NCBI GenBank assembly: GCA_044464175.1
Contig: JBIQLO010000083.1
Location: 1 to 16,104, forward strand
DNA length: 16,104 bases
Reading direction: 5' to 3'
Origin: JBIQLO01 sp044464175
GTDB taxonomy: Bacteria; Planctomycetota; Phycisphaerae; Tepidisphaerales; Tepidisphaeraceae
Numbering within the stretch: the stretch's first letter is position 1; each line of letters begins with the position of its first letter. The position numbers and the translations under genes are program-made. Below are positions 9,271 to 15,516 of the stretch, piece after piece. The notes under the pieces are model-generated. The model ran no database searches, was not told the origin of the DNA, and saw only the letters and a program-made list of their open reading frames with translations.

Positions 9271-12200
9271 ATGCCCGAGCAGCCGCCGGTCAAACTTCAT
9301 GCGCTGCGGAGCATTGGCCCCCTCCCCAGCCCTCCCCCGGTGTACCGGGGGAGGGGGTACGCCGAACTGGCGGTGACGACCAACTTCTCTTTCCTGCGGG
9401 GGGCGTCCCATGCCGATGAACTGGTCGTGCGGGCGGCGGAGCTGGGATACCGGGCTATTGGCGTGAGCGACTTCAACACATTCGCGGGCATCGTTCGCAT
9501 GCACTCGGCGGCCAAAGAGATGGGGATGCGGCTGGTGGTGGGGGTGCGGCTGATCTTCAACGATCACCCGCCGCTGCTCGTCTGGCCGACGGATCGGGCG
9601 GCCTATGGACGGCTGTGCCGGTTGCTGACACTCGGCAAGCGCCGGGCCCCCAAAGGGGAGTGCGACCTGTCCATCACCGACTTTCTGGAGCGGAGCGCCG
9701 GCTGCCATGCCGCTTTGATTTTGCCCGATTCGACTGCCCACGAGCTGGTTCGCCAGATCGGCACGCTGAAGGAGGCGCTGGGGCGGCGGCTGTCGTTGGC
9801 GGCGGCTTGTGTTTATGAGTCGGACCATGCTGCCCGCCTGGGGGAATGGATCGCCCTGGGGCGGCTGTGCGGCGTGCCTTTATTGGCGAGCAATGATGTG
9901 CATTACCACATTCCCCAGCGCCGCCCGCTGCAGGATGTGCTGAGCTGCATCCGCCATGGGTGCACGATTCAGGAGGCGGGTTACAAACTCTTTGCCAATG
10001 CCGAGCGGTATCTCAAGTCGCCGCGGCAGATGCACGCCCTGTTTGCCAAGCACCCGCAGGCGATTGCGCGCGGGTTGGAGATCACCGAGGCCTGCACGTT
10101 CAACCTGGATGAACTGCGGTATGAATATCCCAATGAGATTGTTCCGGAAGGTAAGTCACCGCTGCAGCATTTATCGGAGTTGGCCTGGGAGGGAGCGAAG
10201 CAGCGATACCCGGATGGCGTTCCGGCCAAGGTGCGGGGGCTGATTGAGCGGGAGCTACAACTGATCGGCCAGTTGAAGATTGAGGCCTACTTCCTGACCG
10301 TGCATGACCTGGTGCGCTTCGCCCGCTCGCGGGGAATCTTGTGTCAGGGGCGCGGATCGGCCGCCAACAGCGCGGTCTGCTACTGCATTGGGGTTACGGC
10401 CGTGGACCCGGCCCGGATCGACGTACTCTTTGAGCGTTTCGTCAGCGCCGCCCGCGATGAGCCGCCGGACATCGACATCGACGTGGAACATGAACGCCGG
10501 GAGGAGGTGATTCAGTACATTTATGAAAAATATGGGCGCGACCGGGCCGGGATGACGGCCGAGGCGATCACCTATCGCGGGCGCTCGGCCGTGCGCGATG
10601 TGGGCAAGGCCCTGGGCTTAGGGCTGGACACGGTAGACCAGATGGCCAAACACCTGGACGGCTGGAGCCACAGCACGTTGAACCAAGAGCAGATGCGGGA
10701 AATCGGCCTGGACCCGGCCGACCGGATCGTGCGGCAGGTGGTGGAACTGACGAGCCAGCTCTTGGGTTTTCCCCGGCATCTGTCGCAGCATGTCGGCGGG
10801 ATGGTGATGACGCGCGGGCTGCTGAGTGAGATGGTGCCGATTGAGAACGCCTCCATGCCGGGGCGCACCGTCATCGAATGGGACAAGAACGACATCGACG
10901 ACCTGGGCATTCTCAAAGTAGATGTATTGGCATTGGGGATGCTGACCTGCATCGCCAAGTGTCTGGCGCTCATCAACGAGCATCGGCCGGCCCATCGGCC
11001 GAGGCTGACGATGGCGACGATCCCACCGGAGGACCGGAGCGTCTATGACATGATCTGCCGGGCCGACACGGTGGGGGTCTTTCAGATCGAGTCGCGGGCG
11101 CAGATGACGATGCTGCCGCGCCTTCGCCCGCGCCGGTTTTACGACCTGGTGATCGAGGTGGCGATTGTGCGCCCCGGGCCGATCCAGGGGGACATGGTCC
11201 ATCCCTACCTGCGCCGGCGCAACGGACAGGAGGAGGTGAGCTACCCCAGCGAGGCGATGAAGGCGGTATTGGAAAAGACGCTGGGCGTGCCGCTGTTTCA
11301 GGAACAGGCGATGCGCGTGGCGATGGTGGGGGCGGGATTCTCGGCCGAGGAGGCGGACAAGCTGCGCCGGGCGATGGCCGCCTGGCGGCGCAGCGGGAGC
11401 ATCGACGGCTTTCACAAGAAGATTCTCGAAGGGATGGTGAAGAACGGCTACACGGTTGAATATGCCGAACAGTGCTTCAATCAACTTAAAGGCTTTGGGG
11501 AGTACGGCTTTCCCGAAAGCCACTCGGCCAGTTTCGCGCTATTGGTTTATGTCTCGGCCTGGATCAAATGCCACCACCCGGCCATCTTCTGCTGCGGCCT
11601 GCTCAACAGCCAGCCGATGGGTTTTTACGCCCCGGCCCAGATCGTGCGGGATGCCAAGGAACATGGGGTGAAGGTGCTGCCGGTGGATGTGAACCGCAGC
11701 CAATGGGATTGCACGCTGGAAGAGATTGACGGCCAATGGGGCGTGCGACTGGGGTTTCGGCAGGTGAAAGGGCTGCAGCAATCGGCCGCCGAGCGCCTGG
11801 TCGCCGCCCGAAGGAAAGCGGGTTGTTTCCGCGCCATGGAATACTTCACCCGCGCGGCCGATCTCCCCCAGGCCATCTTAAAGCGCCTGGCCGAGGCGGA
11901 TGCGTTTGGGTCGATGGGCCTGTCGCGCCGGGCGGCGCTGTGGCAGGTGTTGCAATGGCATGGCCGGCCACCGCCCTTGTTTGAGAACCTTCGCAACGAG
12001 GAGCCGCCGGTCCTCCTGCCCACAATGCCCATGATGCAGGAGGTGACCACCGACTACCGCACGGCCGGCCTGTCGCTCAAGACCCATCCGCTGGCGTTGA
12101 TCCGTCATGAATTGGCCGCCCGAAAGATCATCCCGGCCGCCCGCGTGGCCAAGCTGCCCCACGGGCGCTGGGCGAACGTGGCCGGGCTGGTTTTGATCCG

Positions 12201-12447
12201 CCAGCGCCCCAGCACCGCCTCGGGGATCCTGTTTGCCACCCTGGAGGATGAAACCGGCATCGTGAACCTCATTATCCGTCCAAACATCTACGACCGCTTC
12301 CGTTCCGCGGCCCGCCAAGCCACGCTTCTGCAGGCCCAGGGCCGTCTCCAGCGAGCCGGGCAGGTAATCCACCTCATGGCCGAGCGGCTGGAGGATCTGA
12401 GCTTTCTGCTGCAGGATGGAGGGTATAAGTCGCGGGATTTTCATTAA
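9271..12447 (+). CDS. dnaE2: Error-prone DNA polymerase DnaE2 (ImuC)
   Basis: A 1058-residue C-family polymerase alpha subunit of the DnaE2 group, the catalytic enzyme of the ImuA-ImuB mutasome for translesion synthesis. The PHP region begins YAELAVTTNFSFLRGASH and lacks the canonical metal-binding His pattern, as in other DnaE2. The polymerase core has GRGSAANS, PPDIDIDVE with catalytic Asp402 and Asp404, and KVDVLALGML with Asp551, so it should be active. An OB-type segment (GILFATLEDETGIVNLI) and the C-terminal SRDFH complete it. Length is normal for the family. The ATG at 9271 is supported by GAGGA overlapping the imuB stop, and no later start precedes YAEL. Residues 16-29 (GPLPSPPPVYRGRG) are foreign to the family and come from a palindromic DNA repeat inserted in frame. 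Confidence 0.95.
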   Translation: MPEQPPVKLHALRSIGPLPSPPPVYRGRGYAELAVTTNFSFLRGASHADELVVRAAELGYRAIGVSDFNTFAGIVRMHSAAKEMGMRLVVGVRLIFNDHPPLLVWPTDRAAYGRLCRLLTLGKRRAPKGECDLSITDFLERSAGCHAALILPDSTAHELVRQIGTLKEALGRRLSLAAACVYESDHAARLGEWIALGRLCGVPLLASNDVHYHIPQRRPLQDVLSCIRHGCTIQEAGYKLFANAERYLKSPRQMHALFAKHPQAIARGLEITEACTFNLDELRYEYPNEIVPEGKSPLQHLSELAWEGAKQRYPDGVPAKVRGLIERELQLIGQLKIEAYFLTVHDLVRFARSRGILCQGRGSAANSAVCYCIGVTAVDPARIDVLFERFVSAARDEPPDIDIDVEHERREEVIQYIYEKYGRDRAGMTAEAITYRGRSAVRDVGKALGLGLDTVDQMAKHLDGWSHSTLNQEQMREIGLDPADRIVRQVVELTSQLLGFPRHLSQHVGGMVMTRGLLSEMVPIENASMPGRTVIEWDKNDIDDLGILKVDVLALGMLTCIAKCLALINEHRPAHRPRLTMATIPPEDRSVYDMICRADTVGVFQIESRAQMTMLPRLRPRRFYDLVIEVAIVRPGPIQGDMVHPYLRRRNGQEEVSYPSEAMKAVLEKTLGVPLFQEQAMRVAMVGAGFSAEEADKLRRAMAAWRRSGSIDGFHKKILEGMVKNGYTVEYAEQCFNQLKGFGEYGFPESHSASFALLVYVSAWIKCHHPAIFCCGLLNSQPMGFYAPAQIVRDAKEHGVKVLPVDVNRSQWDCTLEEIDGQWGVRLGFRQVKGLQQSAAERLVAARRKAGCFRAMEYFTRAADLPQAILKRLAEADAFGSMGLSRRAALWQVLQWHGRPPPLFENLRNEEPPVLLPTMPMMQEVTTDYRTAGLSLKTHPLALIRHELAARKIIPAARVAKLPHGRWANVAGLVLIRQRPSTASGILFATLEDETGIVNLIIRPNIYDRFRSAARQATLLQAQGRLQRAGQVIHLMAERLEDLSFLLQDGGYKSRDFH
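9316..9357. repeat. Palindromic interspersed repeat inserted in frame in dnaE2
   Basis: CCCTCCCCCGG (9330-9340) and CCGGGGGAGGG (9345-9355) form a perfect 11-bp stem around the loop TGTA. Before it lies CCCCCTCCCCAG, a near copy of the left arm. The 42 bp encode 14 residues, GPLPSPPPVYRGRG, between a short N-terminus and the conserved YAELAVTTNFSFLRG. In another frame it would read PSPGVPGEG, a peptide I recall from translated repeats in many GC-rich genomes. This matches a mobile small palindromic repeat, not polymerase sequence. Confidence 0.7.
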
Positions 12448-12669
12448 TCCAGACGCTTTGGGGATCCGACAAATTTCCCATATTTGTGAATGTAGTCGCC
12501 AATGCCCTTCACGGATTCCGCCGGAGAATTGGAAAAGCGGGCGATAAACCCTCCGCCCCTACAAATTTCCTCCCAGATCGGCTATCGTTTCCCCCTTGGG
12601 CCGGGGCACGGAGTTTTCAGCCGGGCGCGGTTCAAATGAGCCATACAACCGTCAAAAACAGGAGTTTGC
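12448..12669. other. Intergenic region with short repeats, no gene seen
   Basis: These 222 nt separate dnaE2 from the leuB-like gene. ACAAATTTCC occurs twice (12469-12478, 12561-12570). The first copy also starts a weak AT-rich hairpin, ACAAAT (12469-12474) with ATTTGT (12482-12487). The stretch at 12538-12562, GGGCGATAAACCC followed by TCCGCCCCTAC, resembles dispersed intergenic repeats of GC-rich bacteria, but I cannot confirm copies. AGGAG at 12660-12664 is the ribosome site of the next gene. I find no convincing promoter or terminator. Confidence 0.35.
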
Positions 12670-13734
12670 ATGAAGATCGCCGTGATGCCGGGGGATGGAG
12701 TGGGGAAGGAAGTTGTGCCGGCCGCCCTCAAGGGGCTGGAGGTGGCCGCCAGGAAGTTCGGCTTCAAGTATGACACCACCGACTATCCCTTCGGCGGGGA
12801 GTACTATCTGGAAAAGAAGATCACCCTCCCCGATTCAGCCCTGAAGGAGTTGGCGGCCCATGACGCCATACTCTTTGGCGCGGTGGGGGTTGATCCGCGC
12901 GGCAGCGCCCAGATTCCCCAAGGCATCCTCGAGACCGAAATCCTGCTGAAGATGCGATTTGAACTGGATCAGTATGTCAACCTGCGCCCCACGCGGTTGC
13001 TGCCGGGGGTCAACACGCCCCTGAAGAACGCCGGCCCGGCCGACATCGACATGGTCATCGTTCGCGAGAACACCGAGGGGCTCTACTGCGGCAACGGCGG
13101 GTTCCTTTATAAAAACACGCCCCACGAAGTGGCCAATCAGATCGAGGTGACCACCCGCCACGGCGTGGAGCGCTGCATCCGCTACGCCTTTGAATACGCG
13201 AAAAAATTCGGGCGCAAGAAAGTGACGCTCGTCGCCAAGACCAATGTCCTGCGTTTTGCCCACAATCTGTGGATTCGTGCGTTCGAGGAGATCAAAAAAG
13301 ATTACTCGGGCATCGAGACGGACTATCATCATGTGGACGCCTGCACGATGTACATGGTCACGAAGCCGAAAATTTACGATGTGGTGGTGACGACGAACAT
13401 GTTCGGCGACATCATCACCGACCTGGGCGCGGCCATTCAGGGGGGCATGGGCATGGCCGCCAGCGGGAACCTGAATCCCACCCGCCAAGCCGCCAGCATG
13501 TTCGAGCCGGTCCACGGGTCGGCCCCCGACATCGCCGGCAAGAACCTGGCCAACCCCATCGCCGCCTTTTTGTCCGTGGCGATGATGCTGGACTTCCTCA
13601 ACCAGCCCGAGGCGGCCAAGGCGATCAACCAGGCCGTCGCCCAGACCGTCGCCGACCCCAAGAACCACCCGCGCGACCTGGGCGGAGCGGCGACAACCAC
13701 CCAGGTGACCGAAGCGGTCTGTTCTAAAATATGA
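12670..13734 (+). CDS. leuB: 3-isopropylmalate dehydrogenase-type beta-decarboxylating dehydrogenase
   Basis: A 354-residue NAD-dependent oxidative decarboxylase, most likely 3-isopropylmalate dehydrogenase of leucine synthesis. Visible are the N-terminal PGDGVGKEVV; the substrate arginines in LLKMRFELDQYVNLRP (Arg96, Arg106) and VIVRENTEG (Arg132); Tyr139; Lys190 in AKTNVLR; metal-binding Asp223, Asp247 and Asp251 (NMFGDIITDLG); and the cofactor loop FEPVHGSAPDIAGKN. The loop around ILFGAVGVDP and the NGGFLYKNTPHEVA segment resemble actinobacterial LeuB and also tartrate dehydrogenase, so a different 2-hydroxyacid substrate is possible. No leuA, leuC or leuD lies in the window, which weakens context support. 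AGGAG at 12660-12664 fixes the start. Confidence 0.8.
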   Translation: MKIAVMPGDGVGKEVVPAALKGLEVAARKFGFKYDTTDYPFGGEYYLEKKITLPDSALKELAAHDAILFGAVGVDPRGSAQIPQGILETEILLKMRFELDQYVNLRPTRLLPGVNTPLKNAGPADIDMVIVRENTEGLYCGNGGFLYKNTPHEVANQIEVTTRHGVERCIRYAFEYAKKFGRKKVTLVAKTNVLRFAHNLWIRAFEEIKKDYSGIETDYHHVDACTMYMVTKPKIYDVVVTTNMFGDIITDLGAAIQGGMGMAASGNLNPTRQAASMFEPVHGSAPDIAGKNLANPIAAFLSVAMMLDFLNQPEAAKAINQAVAQTVADPKNHPRDLGGAATTTQVTEAVCSKI

Positions 13735-13745
13735 TAAGACGTTGT

Positions 13746-13793
13746 CCGTGGTCCGAAAGGAAGCAACACGGACCACGGCCCACGGCCCACGAC
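13746..13793 (+). repeat. Strong hairpin with tandem 7-mers between leuB and trxB
   Basis: CCGTGGTCCG (13746-13755) pairs perfectly with CGGACCACGG (13769-13778) around a 13-nt loop. From the 3' arm onward, CCACGGC, CCACGGC and CCACGAC run in tandem (13773-13793), ending 2 nt before the trxB ATG. The loop holds AAAGGAAG, the only Shine-Dalgarno-like sequence here, but it is over 30 nt from the ATG. No U-tract follows, so it is not a standard terminator. It looks like an interspersed palindromic repeat or a structured RNA spacer. Confidence 0.55.
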
Positions 13794-13795
13794 TT

Positions 13796-14767
13796 ATGCC
13801 TGAAAAACTCATCATCATCGGTTCCGGACCCTCCGCCTTCACCGCCGCCATTTACGCGGCCCGGGCGAACCTCAACCCGGTCGTTTACGAGGGAGCGATT
13901 TCTGAGGAAAACCGCCTGCGCGGTACCCTGCCGCTGGGGCAATTGAACCTCACCACCGAGGTGGAAAATTTCCCCGGCTTCCCCGAGGGCATACTCGGCC
14001 CCGAGCTGATGACCCGCTGCCGTGAGCAGGCCGTGCGCTTCGGCACGCGCATCGTCACCGAGGACATCGTCTCGGCCGACCTCTCCAAACGTCCCTTCGT
14101 TCTGAAGGACAGCGCCGGCGACACCATTGAAACCCTGGCCTTGATCGTCGCCACGGGCGCCAGCGCCAAGTACCTGGGCCTGGAATCCGAGGACCGCTTC
14201 AAGAACCAGGGCGTCTCCGCCTGCGCGGTCTGCGACGGCGCGCTGCCGCGTTTCCGCAACCAGCCGCTGGTCGTCGTCGGAGGTGGGGATTCGGCGGCCG
14301 AGGAGGGCAACTACCTGAGCAAGTTCGCCAGCCGCGTCCACCTGGTCCATCGCCGGGATTCCCTCCGCGCCAGCCCCATCATGGCCCAGCGCCTGCTGGA
14401 GAATCCCAAGGTCGAGCCGGTCTGGGACACCGTGGTGGAAGAGGTGCTGGGGGATGATGAGCAGGGCGTCCATTCCGTGCGTGTCCGCAATCTCAAGACC
14501 GGGCAGGTGCGCACCATTGAGGCCACGGGCCTGTTTGTCGCCATCGGCCACTCCCCCAACACCAAATTCCTCAACGGCCAGCTCGAGACCGACGCCCAGG
14601 GTTTTGTCAAAGTGAAGGACCCCTTTACCCACACCAGCGTCGAAGGGGTCTTCGCCGCCGGCGACGTGGCCGACCCGCATTACAAGCAGGCCATCACCGC
14701 CGCCGGGATGGGGTGCAAGGCCGCCCTGGACGCCGAGCGCTGGCTGGCCGCCCAGGGAATCGAGTAA
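13796..14767 (+). CDS. trxB: Thioredoxin-disulfide reductase
   Basis: A 323-residue FAD enzyme that passes electrons from NADPH to thioredoxin in the cytoplasm. FAD-binding GSGPSAFTAAIYAARA lies at residues 9-24, the redox pair Cys143-Ala-Val-Cys146 in SACAVCDGALP, the NADPH fold at GGGDSAAEE (162-170), the 2'-phosphate binding HRRDSLR (185-191), and the C-terminal FAD motif GVFAAGDVADPHYKQAITAAG. Length and order are standard for low-molecular-weight TrxB. The sequence after the CxxC is ALPRFRN where E. coli has FFYRNQ, a variant I believe is found in several phyla. The ATG at 13796 is chosen because it starts directly before the FAD strand; no ribosome site is near it. Upstream in-frame TTG or GTG starts would encode the hairpin repeat and are unlikely. 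Confidence 0.93.
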   Translation: MPEKLIIIGSGPSAFTAAIYAARANLNPVVYEGAISEENRLRGTLPLGQLNLTTEVENFPGFPEGILGPELMTRCREQAVRFGTRIVTEDIVSADLSKRPFVLKDSAGDTIETLALIVATGASAKYLGLESEDRFKNQGVSACAVCDGALPRFRNQPLVVVGGGDSAAEEGNYLSKFASRVHLVHRRDSLRASPIMAQRLLENPKVEPVWDTVVEEVLGDDEQGVHSVRVRNLKTGQVRTIEATGLFVAIGHSPNTKFLNGQLETDAQGFVKVKDPFTHTSVEGVFAAGDVADPHYKQAITAAGMGCKAALDAERWLAAQGIE

Positions 14768-14786
14768 TTGGAATTGAAGCCCTGGC

Positions 14787-14924
14787 ATGAAATTGCCCCG
14801 TCCCATTCCGCCCGAGCTCGCGCCGCCGTTCAAGCCGCGTCGCGGCCTGCTGCGTGTCACCTGCGCCCTCCTCGTTCTCTGGATCGCCTTCCTCCTGGTC
14901 CTCTATTTCACCGTCGTCCGGTAG
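14787..14924 (+). CDS. Small single-span membrane protein, 45 aa, unknown function
   Basis: An ATG 19 nt after trxB opens a 45-residue frame: a proline- and arginine-rich N-terminus (MKLPRPIPPELAPPFKPRRG) and then one long hydrophobic helix, residues 21-44, ending in VVR. Positive charges before the helix predict a cytoplasmic N-terminus. GGAATTGAAG upstream is a weak ribosome site. Third positions are rich in C, like trxB, which supports real coding. The TAG stop is made from the TA and first G of the neighbouring repeat element. I do not recognise a family. It may share the trxB transcript. Confidence 0.55.
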   Translation: MKLPRPIPPELAPPFKPRRGLLRVTCALLVLWIAFLLVLYFTVVR

Positions 14925-14942
14925 GGCACGCTCTTTACGATT
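14922..14942 (+). repeat. Left terminal inverted repeat of the MITE-like element
   Basis: TAGGGCACGCTCTTTA followed by CGATT. It matches the inverted right end at 14 of 16 positions and again at CGATT after a 2-nt gap. TA (14922-14923) is the presumed target duplication, and TAG here is also the stop codon of the 45-residue membrane protein. Confidence 0.6.
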
Positions 14943-15124
14943 GGTCGCAAAGCCATGTCGTTTGAAGGAAGTGGGCTTGGAGGACGGGCGAGACGCTGGG
15001 GCGTGCGCCGCAACCGTGCCGGCACCAGAGAAGGAGCGCCGATCATTGGCTCGAGGTGTTGCGGCCGAGCAGGAGGGCGGTCGCATCGCGTGCGCTGGCT
15101 GAGTCTCATGCACAGCAGGCTGAA

Positions 15125-15147
15125 AATCGGATAATGAGCATGCCCTA
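15125..15147 (-). repeat. Right terminal inverted repeat of the MITE-like element
   Basis: Read on the minus strand from 15147 this is TAGGGCATGCTCATTA, then TC, then CGATT, mirroring the left end. The TAG at 15147-15145 is the stop codon of the Rieske gene. Confidence 0.6.
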
Positions 15148-15516
15148 GATCTGGACCAGGATGTCGTCCCCTTCGACGCGGACGGGGTAGGTCTTGAGCC
15201 GCTGGGGAATGGGTGTGACGGCTTTGCCGGTGGCCAGATCGAATCCCCAGTGGTGCCAGGGACAGCGCAGCACGCGGGTCTCATGGTCGTAAGCAAGCTT
15301 TCCCTGGTCGTCACAGACCGTCAAGCCACTGACCCAACCCCGGCAGATGGGCGCACCGGCGTGGGGGCAGAAGTTCAGCACGGCGTAATATCGGTCTTTC
15401 TCATGGAACAGGCCAATGGATTTACCGCTAATTTCGACGATACGCGATTCGCCCGGCGGCAGGTCACTGGTTTTCAGAACCGCCACCCATGAGGCGGACG
15501 AGGCAGGGGCGGTCAT
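15145..15516 (-). CDS. Rieske [2Fe-2S] ferredoxin-like protein
   Basis: A 123-residue single-domain Rieske protein. The cluster ligands are Cys50 and His52 in FCPHAGAPIC and Cys85 and His88 in CPWHHWGFDLATG, the standard CxH and CxxH pair. There is no signal peptide or membrane helix, so it is a soluble electron carrier like the ferredoxins of dioxygenases or a NirD-like subunit. The protein ends VEGDDILVQI at a TAG supplied by the neighbouring repeat element. Without that element the frame would continue YRTTVK before stopping. Its ATG overlaps the stop of the upstream amidohydrolase as ATGA, so the two are co-translated and probably act together. No oxygenase subunit is in view, so the redox partner is unknown. 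Confidence 0.9.
   Translation of the reverse strand: MTAPASSASWVAVLKTSDLPPGESRIVEISGKSIGLFHEKDRYYAVLNFCPHAGAPICRGWVSGLTVCDDQGKLAYDHETRVLRCPWHHWGFDLATGKAVTPIPQRLKTYPVRVEGDDILVQI

Larger units (their letters stand above)
14922..15147. mobile_element. MITE-like element with terminal inverted repeats and TA flanks
   Basis: The two ends are imperfect inverted repeats. Reading inward, the left is TAGGGCACGCTCTTTA then CGATT; the right (reverse complement) is TAGGGCATGCTCATTA, two extra bases, then CGATT. The first 16 positions match at 14. Both ends begin with TA, which fits the TA target duplication of the IS630/Tc1/mariner group. The 226-bp interior has no intact transposase and its frames are full of stops, so this is probably a non-autonomous MITE. 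It fills the whole space between two convergent genes and supplies the TAG stop of each. No second copy exists in the window to prove mobility. Confidence 0.6.

Noticed and set aside
8932..9828. Long minus-strand frames opposite imuB and dnaE2
   Set aside because: They read as proline/arginine/histidine-rich translation of GC-rich coding DNA, opposite confident genes.
13773..13793. Tandem 7-mers as a CRISPR array or origin iterons
   Set aside because: There are only three 7-bp units with no spacers, no cas genes and no replication initiator nearby.
13724..14860. 378-residue open frame on the minus strand opposite trxB
   Set aside because: It is glycine-rich low-complexity sequence caused by high GC and lies wholly opposite the well-supported trxB; no domain is visible.
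14854..15102. Plus-strand open frame spanning the small gene and the repeat element
   Set aside because: It crosses a TIR boundary, starts inside the small membrane gene in another frame, and matches no family. A weak similarity of interior frames to IS630 transposase N-termini was considered but is too poor to claim.
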